A stretch of DNA of 9,207 bases from Candidatus Dormiibacterota bacterium (GTDB taxonomy: Bacteria > Chloroflexota > Dormibacteria > Aeolococcales > Aeolococcaceae), in NCBI GenBank assembly GCA_003170875.1, contig PMYJ01000006.1, positions 1 to 9,207 on the forward strand, in the 5' to 3' direction. Shown here piece after piece: positions 1 through 6,175 of this stretch. The notes under the pieces are model-generated. The model searched no databases, was not told the origin of the DNA, and saw nothing but the letters and a program-made list of their open reading frames with translations. The position numbers and the translations under genes are program-made. Position 1 is the first letter of the stretch; each line of letters opens with the position of its first letter.

Positions 1-507
1 CTCGGCTTCGCCGGCGCCCTGCGCCGCGCCGAGATCGCCTCCCTCGACTGCTCCGACGTCCGCGAGGTCGACGGCGGTCTGCTGCTGCGCATCCGCCGGA
101 GCAAGACTGACCCCGAGGCGGCGGGCCAGGAGATCGGCATCCCCAAGGGCAGCCACCAGGAGACCGACCCGGTGATCGCCCTACAGCGTTGGCGCCGCCT
201 CGCCGAGATCGACTCGGGCCCCCTGTTCCGGGTCATGGATCGCCGGGACCATCTCCTCCCCGAGCGCATGAGCGACCGGGCAGTGAGCCGTATCCTCGTC
301 CGAGCCGCCCGCCTCGCCAGTCTCACGATCCCCGACCTCTCCGGCCACTCACTCCGGGCCGGGTTTGCCACCGCCGCCGCCCAGGCCGGCGCCACTGAGC
401 GGGCCATCGCCAGCCAGACCCGCCACCGGTCGCTCATCACGCTCCGCCGCTACATCCGCCGGGGCACCCTCTTCGAGGAGAACGCCGCCGGGATGCTCGG
501 GCTCTGA
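1..507 (+). CDS. Tyrosine recombinase (integrase), C-terminal catalytic part; 5' end outside window
   Basis: The frame is open from base 1, so the N-terminal DNA-binding domain and start lie upstream of the window. The 168 visible codons form a tyrosine recombinase catalytic domain, which cuts and rejoins DNA at attachment sites through a covalent 3'-phosphotyrosine. The expected residues are seen in order: Arg at codon 8 in GALRRAEI, Lys at codon 35 in RRSKTD, the HxxR box HSLR at codons 116-119, His at codon 142 in TRHRS, and the nucleophile Tyr at codon 151 in LRRYIRRG. The domain therefore looks intact. It ends in NAAGMLGL and TGA. A degenerate copy of this last stretch and of the DNA just after it lies 199 bp downstream. 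Its location beside decayed and accessory genes suggests it mobilises, or once mobilised, this region. XerC/D-like versus phage or ICE integrase cannot be decided from this part. Confidence 0.93.
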   Translation, partial: LGFAGALRRAEIASLDCSDVREVDGGLLLRIRRSKTDPEAAGQEIGIPKGSHQETDPVIALQRWRRLAEIDSGPLFRVMDRRDHLLPERMSDRAVSRILVRAARLASLTIPDLSGHSLRAGFATAAAQAGATERAIASQTRHRSLITLRRYIRRGTLFEENAAGMLGL

Positions 508-550
508 CGTCGGAGCTTCGGCATCAGCCACACCCATGCTTGGTGGGTCG
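483..550 (+). repeat. Recombinase 3' end and flank, repeat copy A
   Basis: This is the intact copy: the last codons of the recombinase plus about 43 bp after its stop. It aligns ungapped, at an offset of 199 bp, with copy B through and beyond the stop codon. After a small gap, a shared block of the form ACAC(C/G)CATGCT followed by GGGTCG (530-550 here) continues the match. Conservation past the stop suggests that what was duplicated is an element end, not only coding sequence. It may contain an attachment site. Confidence 0.6.
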
Positions 551-1558
551 CGGCCGCTCCTCGCAGGGAGGAGACGGATGTCTTCGTCTCCAACCCAAAC
601 GGGTGACCAGGGCGCCCACCAGGAGAACAGTTTCGACGATCACGAGCTGAACGACCGGTTTCTGCGCGAAGCGGAGCAGTCCGCCGCCGGGGTGCTCGGC
701 CGGTGACATCGCTTCTGCGTCGATCACACGCATGCTCGCCGGGTCGGGGCGGCGCATTGACAGAAACGGGAAAGTTTGTTCAAGCCAACGCCAAGCAGAT
801 CCCAGCCCACCCGTAAATGCAGCAATGGCGCCCACAAGGAGGAGCGCGTCCAGAATCCCCGGCCAAAGCCACTGCCAGTGGGGGAAGCCCCCAGCTGCGA
901 CGGGGGGGATCAGATACACGCAGTAGAGAAAGATCAGGCATGCCAAGAAGCCAATCGTCTTGACACGCCGCCACGTCATCCAACCCACCACCGCGAACAC
1001 CACCACAACGTACAGAGCGATGCCCGCCAACCAGAGCGACGGCGAGTGAGCAAAAACCTCGACTGAGACCATCATCACGGCCGCCGGCGCGCCGATCACC
1101 AACAGCTGCCAACTCTCGCGCTCACTCGTCAAGTCGCCCAAGAACACTGAAACGACGCCCAAGAGACCTCCTATTCCCACAGCATCACCAAGATGCTCGC
1201 CGCCCCACGCCCAGCCTACGCCGGGGAGCGCGGCGGCAGTGAGTAGGAAGAGCAGCGCCTCAATTCCCGTGACCCAGAGGATCTGCTTCGCCTGTCTACG
1301 GCCGGCCGCTTTATCGGCACCCGACGTCTGCCCGCTAGACCCAGGCCTGTTCTCCTCTGTCCCGTCCTTGTTCTTCGACTCGCCAACGCCTGAGGCGTAC
1401 TCCTCCTGCTGCTTGTTCTTCGCCCCGCCGGAGTTGGGTGAGGAAGATGCCAGCGACCCTACGCGGGATTGAGACGAACGAGCATCCGATGGTCGAGATC
1501 CACCCGTGACCGGACTCTCAACAGGCCGATCCGCGAGAAGTGTGGACGTCGGGGCCAT
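524..1558 (-). CDS. Multi-pass membrane protein with disordered N-terminus; chimeric C-terminus likely
   Basis: I do not recognise the family. From the ATG at 1558 the product is 344 residues. The first ~90 are rich in Ser, Gly, Pro, Lys and Glu and probably disordered. Six hydrophobic segments follow, near residues 93-116 (WVTGIEALLFLLTAAALP), 123-142, 150-170, 175-195, 202-223 and 231-253, with a possible seventh near 302-320. The protein is probably in the cytoplasmic membrane with a long soluble N-terminal tail. The frame is open upstream to a TTG at 1708 (394 codons), but no start has a convincing ribosome-binding site. The last ~70 residues lie antisense to the recombinase remnants at 483-746. 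The original C-terminus was therefore probably replaced by read-through into that DNA, and the seventh segment may be an accident of antisense reading. No catalytic motif is visible and its role is unknown. Confidence 0.55.
   Translation of the reverse strand: MAPTSTLLADRPVESPVTGGSRPSDARSSQSRVGSLASSSPNSGGAKNKQQEEYASGVGESKNKDGTEENRPGSSGQTSGADKAAGRRQAKQILWVTGIEALLFLLTAAALPGVGWAWGGEHLGDAVGIGGLLGVVSVFLGDLTSERESWQLLVIGAPAAVMMVSVEVFAHSPSLWLAGIALYVVVVFAVVGWMTWRRVKTIGFLACLIFLYCVYLIPPVAAGGFPHWQWLWPGILDALLLVGAIAAFTGGLGSAWRWLEQTFPFLSMRRPDPASMRVIDAEAMSPAEHPGGGLLRFAQKPVVQLVIVETVLLVGALVTRLGWRRRHPSPPCEERPRPTKHGCG
653..746 (+). pseudogene. Remnant of a second recombinase 3' end (repeat copy B, 682-746)
   Basis: A plus-strand frame ending at TGA 704-706 reads FLREAEQSAAGVLGR, which matches the TLFEENAAGMLGL end of the intact recombinase. 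The DNA match runs from about 682 to 746, past the stop, and I estimate about 70 percent identity by eye. Nothing recognisable as the upstream catalytic domain remains between the two copies. It is best explained as the tail of a second, diverged recombinase or element end left by an earlier insertion or deletion. It lies antisense to the C-terminal part of the minus-strand membrane protein. Confidence 0.55.
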
Positions 1559-1872
1559 AACAGCGCCCGTTGTATCAGTGGCACGGACGCGCGGGTGAAA
1601 CGCGACAGCACCGGAACGATGACCGCCAAACCCCGGCTCGCACCAGTCGCGGCGTGGTACGAGCCACAGGCCGGATGAGTTCAGCCAGTGCATGGTCGGT
1701 TGCACCAACGCACGGGGGTGAACCTGGCCCAGGCTCCATCAGCAAGGCCCTCTTACACCCCGGTCGCGCGCCGCCCAAGCCAACAGCCGTCCTTCCCGTA
1801 GCCCTGGAGGTTATCTCTGCTCCGCCTCTGTAACGGGGAGATCGCGCCACTGCCGTCGGCCGAGAACCGGGC

Positions 1873-1878
1873 TAAGTT
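1873..1878 (+). promoter_or_regulatory. Possible -10 element of the PIN-GNAT gene
   Basis: TAAGTT fits TAnnnT and lies 9 nt before the GTG start at 1888. There is no purine-rich ribosome-binding site in between, so a very short or absent leader is plausible. No clear -35 is seen at 16-18 nt upstream. Confidence 0.3.
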
Positions 1879-1887
1879 TCCAGCAGC

Positions 1888-3603
1888 GTGTTCAAGCTGA
1901 CCCTGGATACCTCCTGCCTCCTCGCCATCGACGACCCGGCCACCGGCCCCGACATCATCCGGTTGATCAACTTGGCTCTGGGAGGCGCGGCGACAATCGC
2001 GCTCACGTCAACGGTTGCCGCCGAGTTACCGACGGCGCCCGTCACCACAATCGGCAAAGTTGCGGTCACCCGCCTCGAGATGTTTCCCGTACTGGGTCTG
2101 AGCGGAGATGAGCGCCTCCGCCGCGACGCGCTGCGTGACCAGTTGCTCACGTCACTCTTCCCGAACGCCACGGGCGGTTCCGCGACGTGGAGGCACGACC
2201 GCCTCGACTGCGAGCACCTAGCGGCCCACCTCTTGAGGGGTCGGGACCTCTTCGTAACCCTGGACAAGCCTCTGTTGAGGAAGGCCTCGACTGCGCGTGA
2301 GGCGGGCATCGAGCTTCTCGCGCCAGACGCTGCTCGCATGAGGATCGAAGAGGCTGGCTGGACGCCACCCCAGCAGCCTGAGGACCTCGTCATCCGGCTA
2401 CAGCGCCCCGCCGATGATGCTGCTGTCACGGCCATCCTTCAGGAACTCGAGGGCGACTATCCCGATTTTCGCCCCTGGCTGTTTCGGCAACTAGGCGATC
2501 CGCAGACCGTCAAGGTGGTTGGCGAACTGGGGGGAAGTGTCGGCGCGGTTGCCTTCTGGAAGTTCAAAGAGCGGCCCCGCGTCGCCAAACTGAGTGCCTT
2601 CAGAGTGGCCGACTCGGCGAGGCATTCCGGGCTCGGCTCACACCTTCTCTTCCACCTCACGCGCTCGTGGGTGGAGGCTGGCACGGACTACGCGTACGTC
2701 ACGCTGTCGACCCGGCACTCGGAGTTGGTCAGCTTCTTCGGCTCTGGGGGGTTCCTTATCGAGGGGGTTGCAGCCCAGCGATACCGGTCCGGCTCCGCCG
2801 AGATCGTCATGGGGAAGCACCTCCTAAGACGGGAGGTTGCCGATGCCGACTTCGCGAGCTTCGCCGAGGAGCTCGGGCAGAACTACTTCGGCCTCTCGGC
2901 CTTGGCCGGCGGAGCCGCGGCCCCTGAACGACAGTGGTTTCTGCCGCCGCTCACCGTCACGCCCACCGTGGAGGCCAACGCCGAGGACGGGCGGGTCCGG
3001 TTCCTGGATGAAGAGGGACGTTCCCTGCGCACTCTCGACCCTGTGGAGTTGGAGACGATCTTCTATCCGGTGCGTCTCCGTCTCGCGCGTCGGCGCGCAC
3101 TGCTCATTCCGATCCAGCCGCAATGGGCGGAGCGGATGATGGCGTACCCGGCTCTCCAGCCGGAGCTCCCACTCGACGACCGGCCCATCGACCGGCTCCT
3201 GCTTCGCAGGGATAACGCGTACTACTGCTTCCCGCGGTGCGAACGCCAGCTGACCCTCCGGGCGCCGATCGTCTTTTACGTGTCCGATCCGGTCAGCGCC
3301 TGCGTGGGCGAGGCGCGGGTCCTAGAGCATGTGATCGCCCCGCCAGAGGTCGCATGGCAACTCTTCGGCGATATCGGCATCTACACCGAGGACCAGATCC
3401 GCGGGCACGTCCAGGCGCGCGGCGCACACGCGGGAGAGGTCCTCGCTCTCCGCTTCGGCCTCTATCTGCCCTTCTCTCGGGCCGTTCCGCTGCCCGAACT
3501 GCGCCGTATCCTACGCACGCCTGGGGCGGCCCCCCAAGGACTGACCCCGATCTCCACCGACGCATACGCTGAGATCCGAGCTGCCGGAGGCCTGTCATGG
3601 TGA
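1888..3603 (+). CDS. PIN nuclease - GNAT acetyltransferase - PUA/ASCH-like three-domain protein
   Basis: This 571-residue protein appears to join three domains. Residues 1-150 resemble a PIN-type metal-dependent RNase: LDTSCLL with Asp7, Glu46 in AAELP, Asp107 in RLDCEHLAAHL, and Asp126 in LFVTLDKPLLRKA, which matches the four-acid PIN layout. Residues ~167-311 resemble GNAT acetyltransferase, with the acyl-CoA pyrophosphate loop RHSGLGSHLL at 245-254 and the late motif FFGSGGF. Residues ~400-540 look like a PUA/ASCH-type beta-barrel (LLIPIQPQWAERMMA, then IVFYVSDPVSACVGEARV), a fold linked to RNA binding. I infer action on RNA, perhaps tRNA, by cleavage and/or acylation, as a toxin, defence effector or RNA-modifying protein; the substrate is unknown. 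GTG is used as the start, with no strong SD. The stop overlaps the start of the following ASCH gene, so the two are probably cotranscribed and translationally coupled. Domain calls are by motif reading only; the C-terminal one is least certain. Confidence 0.8.
   Translation: MFKLTLDTSCLLAIDDPATGPDIIRLINLALGGAATIALTSTVAAELPTAPVTTIGKVAVTRLEMFPVLGLSGDERLRRDALRDQLLTSLFPNATGGSATWRHDRLDCEHLAAHLLRGRDLFVTLDKPLLRKASTAREAGIELLAPDAARMRIEEAGWTPPQQPEDLVIRLQRPADDAAVTAILQELEGDYPDFRPWLFRQLGDPQTVKVVGELGGSVGAVAFWKFKERPRVAKLSAFRVADSARHSGLGSHLLFHLTRSWVEAGTDYAYVTLSTRHSELVSFFGSGGFLIEGVAAQRYRSGSAEIVMGKHLLRREVADADFASFAEELGQNYFGLSALAGGAAAPERQWFLPPLTVTPTVEANAEDGRVRFLDEEGRSLRTLDPVELETIFYPVRLRLARRRALLIPIQPQWAERMMAYPALQPELPLDDRPIDRLLLRRDNAYYCFPRCERQLTLRAPIVFYVSDPVSACVGEARVLEHVIAPPEVAWQLFGDIGIYTEDQIRGHVQARGAHAGEVLALRFGLYLPFSRAVPLPELRRILRTPGAAPQGLTPISTDAYAEIRAAGGLSW
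3586..3590 (+). promoter_or_regulatory. Ribosome-binding site of the ASCH gene
   Basis: GGAGG ends 6 nt before ATG 3597, inside the upstream coding region. It supports the overlapping start and translation coupled to the PIN-GNAT gene. Confidence 0.7.
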
Positions 3604-4010
3604 CCAACGTGCTTATGTCCATCAGGTTGCCTTTCGCCTCATCGATCCTTACCGGCGAGAAGAAGTTCGAGTTCCGGCGAGTGCGCCCCCGCTTCGACCC
3701 GGGAAGCAGGGTTTGGATGTACGCAACTAAGCCCACTGGGGCCGTCATCGGGGTGTTCGAAGCCGGCGACATCGTCAGCGGCCAGCCCGCCTGGCTTTGG
3801 AGCCAAGTTGAGGGGCACGCAGGTCTCAGCGAGGACGAGTTCCGCGACTACTTCCGGGGGCGCACGCAAGCGCACGCGATCATGATCCGCGAGGTCCAGA
3901 CTCTGGATCCGACGCTCCTTCCCGAGGGATCGACGATTCCCCAGTCCTACCGCTTCCTCCGCGGAGACGAAACCGCTCGGCTGGCGCTATCCACTCGGGC
4001 AGCGGCCTGA
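3597..4010 (+). CDS. ASCH-domain protein (PUA-like fold)
   Basis: This 137-residue protein has the ASCH signature: an N-terminal beta strand LMSIRLPFASSILTG, the G-x-K-x-x-E-x-R-like motif GEKKFEFRR at residues 20-28, a basic-to-hydrophobic core MYATKPTGAVIGVFEAGD, and the late motif IPQSYRFL. ASCH domains share the PUA fold and are proposed to bind RNA or nucleotides; some family members act as hydrolases on modified nucleosides. The ATG lies inside the end of the PIN-GNAT gene, with a 7-base overlap. A good SD, GGAGG (3586-3590), sits 6 nt upstream, which fixes this start and implies coupled translation. Because the upstream protein appears to carry its own PUA/ASCH-like domain, this one could be a partner, immunity or substrate-recognition subunit. 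That role is inferred from position only. Confidence 0.85.
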   Translation: MVTNVLMSIRLPFASSILTGEKKFEFRRVRPRFDPGSRVWMYATKPTGAVIGVFEAGDIVSGQPAWLWSQVEGHAGLSEDEFRDYFRGRTQAHAIMIREVQTLDPTLLPEGSTIPQSYRFLRGDETARLALSTRAAA

Positions 4011-4062
4011 GCGGGCGCCTCGTGACAGTGCCTCGGGATCGCCACGTGGCATCCTTCGGCCA

Positions 4063-4779
4063 GTGATAGGCCAGCCCGCGCCCCTGCTTCTGGCGGACGC
4101 TCTGCCCGTCCTGGAGGGCGTCGCTGCTGTGGCGACGTTGGCCGCCGCTGCCATTGCCGGCTTCGCCGCCAAGGTCGCCCGGCAGAGCTTCCTGAGTCAG
4201 AAGGCAACCGCGACGAAGCAGCTGGAGCTCGCCGATCGACAGCTACACCTGGTAAACGACCAGGCAGCGCGACAGCAGGAAACCGATCAGACGATGCGCG
4301 GACACGCGTCCATGACCCTCCTGCTCCGCTTCCGCGACCAGTGGGATGGAGAAACCATGCGCCGCTTCCGCGCGCGGCTCGCCCTGGCCACGCTCGGGCT
4401 CCGTGACAGTCCCAAAGCCAGCCTCGACCCGGAGGCCCAGGTTGCCCTGGACGAGATCGGCAACTTCATCGAACTCGTCGGGTATTGCACCAAACGCCGT
4501 TTGCTCTTCGAGGACGACGCCTGGCAGGAGTTCTCCGACGTCTGGGAAGCCTATTGGCAGGAGCATGGGGAACGCCTCCGGCCTTCGGCGGGCGATCCGA
4601 CCCTCCTCGAAAACGCCGTCTGGCTTCTTGAGCGGTTTCGAGCTCGAGCGCCCGAACCCCACGCCCCGGTGACTCCCGCCGAGCTGGCCGACTTCTGGGT
4701 CACCGAGAAGAATCGTGCGCGGGTGGAAGAGCGGCTTCTGGGGCAGCCCCCCGGGCGCCCAGAGGATGCCGGCGCATAG
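4063..4779 (+). CDS. Membrane-anchored protein resembling DUF4760
   Basis: The product is 238 residues. An Ala/Leu-rich hydrophobic segment at about residues 8-31 is a likely single membrane anchor, and a Gln/Lys/Glu-rich helix follows at about 40-75, plausibly coiled coil. The soluble part (FRDQWDGETMRRFR, then LDEIGNFIELVGYC and WQEFSDVWEAYW) has the pattern of DUF4760-like proteins: a changed, short-armed helix, a conserved Asp-Glu-Ile-x-Asn-Phe-x-Glu core, then a Trp-rich helix. The family has no established biochemical role that I know of. The gene starts with GTG 52 nt after the ASCH stop and lacks a clear SD, so the true start could differ slightly. Same strand and short spacing make it a plausible third member of the PIN-GNAT/ASCH cluster, perhaps a membrane sensor or effector. 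That is inference. Confidence 0.75.
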   Translation: MIGQPAPLLLADALPVLEGVAAVATLAAAAIAGFAAKVARQSFLSQKATATKQLELADRQLHLVNDQAARQQETDQTMRGHASMTLLLRFRDQWDGETMRRFRARLALATLGLRDSPKASLDPEAQVALDEIGNFIELVGYCTKRRLLFEDDAWQEFSDVWEAYWQEHGERLRPSAGDPTLLENAVWLLERFRARAPEPHAPVTPAELADFWVTEKNRARVEERLLGQPPGRPEDAGA

Positions 4780-4802
4780 GCTTCGCAGCCGATGAGCGGG
4801 GG

Positions 4803-4808
4803 TATAGT
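4803..4808 (+). promoter_or_regulatory. -10 element of a leaderless-type promoter
   Basis: TATAGT lies 6 nt before the ATG at 4815. Transcription would start at or next to the ATG, so any product would be translated without a leader. No good -35 hexamer is seen upstream. Confidence 0.45.
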
Positions 4809-4814
4809 GAGGTC

Positions 4815-4895
4815 ATGAGTTCGGCCCACGTAGTCAACCGCAGCACCCGGCGCCCCCCGGGGGAGCCGCTGACCGACCAGCGCATCGACAAGTAG
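4815..4895 (+). CDS. Small ORF, 26 codons, possibly the N-terminal stub of a broken gene
   Basis: The reading starts MSSAHVVNRSTRRPP and ends in DQRIDK before TAG. The family is not recognised. The -10-like TATAGT 6 nt upstream makes expression plausible. The same frame, after two stops, continues as an open stretch at 4950-5240 with a charged segment RYDRRGERAKQRAGELL, so the ORF may be the surviving start of a longer decayed gene. The phrase PLTDQRID would suit the N-terminal domain of a recombinase, but that is too short to assert. Confidence 0.35.
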   Translation: MSSAHVVNRSTRRPPGEPLTDQRIDK

Positions 4896-4927
4896 GTGCC
4901 CGCGAGGCCTCGGGACTGTTAGCAGCC

Positions 4928-4954
4928 ATCAACCTCACCTAGCAGATGGTTGAT
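4928..4954. repeat. Inverted repeat ATCAACC / GGTTGAT
   Basis: Perfect 7-bp arms at 4928-4934 and 4948-4954 are separated by 13 nt. No T tract follows, so a protein-binding or recombination site fits as well as an RNA hairpin. Function unknown. Confidence 0.35.
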
Positions 4955-5134
4955 CGGTAGGCGGCGGGATCTCCCCTTTTACCCATCGGCGGGCGCAGTC
5001 CCGATGTCGGCGGAGGTCGCCGCCGGCCCTGCCTCCCCGGCCACTACCTCCCGCTATGACCGCCGCGGCGAGCGGGCCAAGCAGCGAGCGGGCGAACTCC
5101 TCCACATCCCCTATCGGGCGAGGAGCCGGTCATC

Positions 5135-5150
5135 GCTCGCCGGCGCGAGC
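5135..5150. terminator. Hairpin downstream of the minus-strand toxin gene
   Basis: GCTCGC, CGGC loop, GCGAGC: a perfect 6-bp GC stem lying 26 bp past the stop of the minus-strand gene ending at 5176. It lacks a T run, so it is at best a weak or factor-assisted terminator. Confidence 0.3.
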
Positions 5151-5175
5151 TGCCAGGTCCGATGGCAGCGGACGG

Positions 5176-5454
5176 CTAGGGCAGTTCTCGGAGCTGCCAG
5201 GCGTCCGCGACCCAGACCACCCGCAGCCCCCAGGGAGTGAGCGTGTAGTAGATCCCGATGCGCTCCCCGCGCTGGTACGGGGGGCGATAGCGGACGCCGG
5301 GCTCATGGGTCGGGCGGCCCTCGTCATAACCGGTCGCGCCCATCCGCTCCGCCGCGACCAGAGCGCGAGCGGCAGCACGGGGTAACTCCGCAGCGAGGCG
5401 CTCCAACTCAGCGAAGGTAACCTCGTCCCACTCGACGGGACGCGGCTGGAGCAC
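5176..5454 (-). CDS. Probable RelE/ParE-superfamily toxin
   Basis: This is a 92-residue protein from a GTG start. The order of elements resembles the RelE/ParE fold: an N-terminal helix pair (FAELERLAAELPRAAARAL), a loop with GRP, then a beta-rich half (RYRPPYQRGERIGIYYTL followed by LRVVWVADAWQ) in which Arg and Tyr residues sit where such toxins carry catalytic or gyrase-contact residues. RelE members cut ribosome-bound mRNA and ParE members poison DNA gyrase; which applies cannot be told. The start lies 5 nt after the stop of the upstream small gene, a spacing typical of an antitoxin-toxin operon. The match is by pattern only and rather divergent, so a non-toxin plasmid-maintenance protein is possible. 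Confidence 0.55.
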   Translation of the reverse strand: MLQPRPVEWDEVTFAELERLAAELPRAAARALVAAERMGATGYDEGRPTHEPGVRYRPPYQRGERIGIYYTLTPWGLRVVWVADAWQLRELP

Positions 5455-5459
5455 GAAGC

Positions 5460-5690
5460 CTACAGGCCGGATTCTGGTGGCACGTGGTCGAGGACGCGGA
5501 GCTCTTCGGATACCCCAGCGATGCGGCCCAGCTGCTCGCGCGCCGTGGCCGCGCTCAAGGCCGGCTTCCCGCGCTGCGCGGCGGCGGCCGCCTCACGAAC
5601 CTGAACCCGCAAGGGCGAGCCGGGTGGCCCAAGCAGGGCCTCGGCCTCCTGGGTCGCAGGATCGTCAGTGGGAAAGACAGGCAAAGCCAT
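5460..5690 (-). CDS. Small protein, probable antitoxin partner of the downstream RelE/ParE-like gene
   Basis: The product is 76 residues from the ATG at 5690 (MALPVFPTDDPATQEAEALL). I do not recognise a DNA-binding fold. The N-terminus is acidic and proline-rich, the middle is an Ala/Arg/Glu/Gln helix (VREAAAAAQRGKPALSAA), and the C-terminus is acidic (SEELRVLDHVPPESGL). The stop lies 5 nt before the toxin start, so cotranslation is likely. The antitoxin assignment rests on size, order and coupling, not homology. The frame is open further upstream to 5744. ATG 5690 is preferred because the -10-like TACGAT (5698-5703) lies 7 nt before it, matching the leaderless layout elsewhere in the window. 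ATG 5699 is an alternative. Confidence 0.5.
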   Translation of the reverse strand: MALPVFPTDDPATQEAEALLGPPGSPLRVQVREAAAAAQRGKPALSAATAREQLGRIAGVSEELRVLDHVPPESGL

Positions 5691-5780
5691 CCCTTGCATC
5701 GTAGCGCTCGAAGGCGATCTTCGACGCCCGCCATGTCGGGCCAAGAGTGAGCCTGGACATGGCCAGTGTTCCGCCGGCGT

Positions 5781-5807
5781 GCCTGACGTGTCGCCGCTTG
5801 CGACAGG
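5781..5807 (-). terminator. Hairpin directly after the XRE gene
   Basis: TGTCGC and GCGACA form a 6-bp stem around a 5-nt loop (5789-5805), with further GCC/GGC pairing across a bulge. It starts 1-3 nt past the stop of the minus-strand regulator. There is no T tract, so the terminator assignment is weak. Confidence 0.3.
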
Positions 5808-6137
5808 CTAGACCGGGGTTGCAGCCCGTTGAACTGCAGGTACGTGGAAGGTGATCTCGACATGCCCCCCGAAGGCCGCAGCGATCCTTTCGACGGTCGC
5901 GAGATTCGGCACGTGGTGGCCGCTCTCCAGACGTGAGATCGCGGACTTGGTCGTTCCCACCCGCTCCGCGAGCGCTTCTTGGCTGAGACCGTGGTCCAGA
6001 CGTAGGCGGATGATCCGACGGGCGACCTCTTCGAATGGGCGGAGGCGGTCGAGTTCGGCGGCTACTTGGGGATCGAGCCGGGTCTGCTCGGTCATCTCGT
6101 CGCGCACGCTGCGCCCCATCGGGCTGACGGTCTGCAT
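5808..6137 (-). CDS. XRE-family HTH regulator, HigA-like
   Basis: This 109-residue protein carries a Cro/C1-type helix-turn-helix at about residues 40-92: RIIRLRLDHGLSQEALAERV, then GTTKSAISRLESGHHVPNLA and TVERIAAAF. This is the classic layout of HigA-type antitoxins and small autoregulators. The start ATG at 6137 is supported by TAACTT (6145-6150) 7 nt upstream and a TCAACA -35-like hexamer at 17-nt spacing. A dyad and a LexA-like site overlap this promoter, suggesting autorepression or SOS input. No recognisable toxin lies beside it. The downstream pair at 5176-5690 is 117 bp away and has its own candidate promoter, and the upstream remnant at 6176-6307 is very short. It could be an orphan antitoxin or a regulator of the neighbouring genes. 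Confidence 0.88.
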   Translation of the reverse strand: MQTVSPMGRSVRDEMTEQTRLDPQVAAELDRLRPFEEVARRIIRLRLDHGLSQEALAERVGTTKSAISRLESGHHVPNLATVERIAAAFGGHVEITFHVPAVQRAATPV

Positions 6138-6144
6138 ACCGGAA

Positions 6145-6173
6145 AAGTTAGCAGATTTGCGAACATCTGTTGA
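6145..6173 (-). promoter_or_regulatory. Promoter of the XRE gene with overlapping operator-like sites
   Basis: On the minus strand TCAACA (6168-6173), a 17-nt spacer and TAACTT (6145-6150) precede ATG 6137 by 7 nt. Between and over them lie a dyad CAGAT-N8-ATCTG (6152-6169) and CGAACATCTGTTG (6160-6172), which matches 11 of 14 positions of the Gram-positive LexA box CGAACRNRYGTTYC. Confidence 0.45.
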
Positions 6174-6175
6174 GC

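Larger units (their letters stand above)
4896..5175. other. Stretch without a confident gene, rich in short repeats
   Basis: Neither strand has a convincing coding region. The stretch holds an inverted repeat ATCAACC/GGTTGAT (4928-4954), a direct TAGCAG pair 20 bp apart (4920 and 4940), a hairpin GCTCGC-CGGC-GCGAGC at 5135-5150, and GAGCTGCCAGG at 5147-5157, which recurs at 5191-5201 in the toxin 3' end. It may contain the decayed remainder of the ORF starting at 4815. Confidence 0.4.

Noticed and set aside
1872..2435. Minus-strand open frame of 187 codons
   Set aside because: Antisense to the PIN domain coding region, Ser/Arg-rich, no recognisable family.
4853..4863. CCCCCGGGGG palindrome as a functional site
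   Set aside because: Such runs are expected by chance in DNA of this composition.
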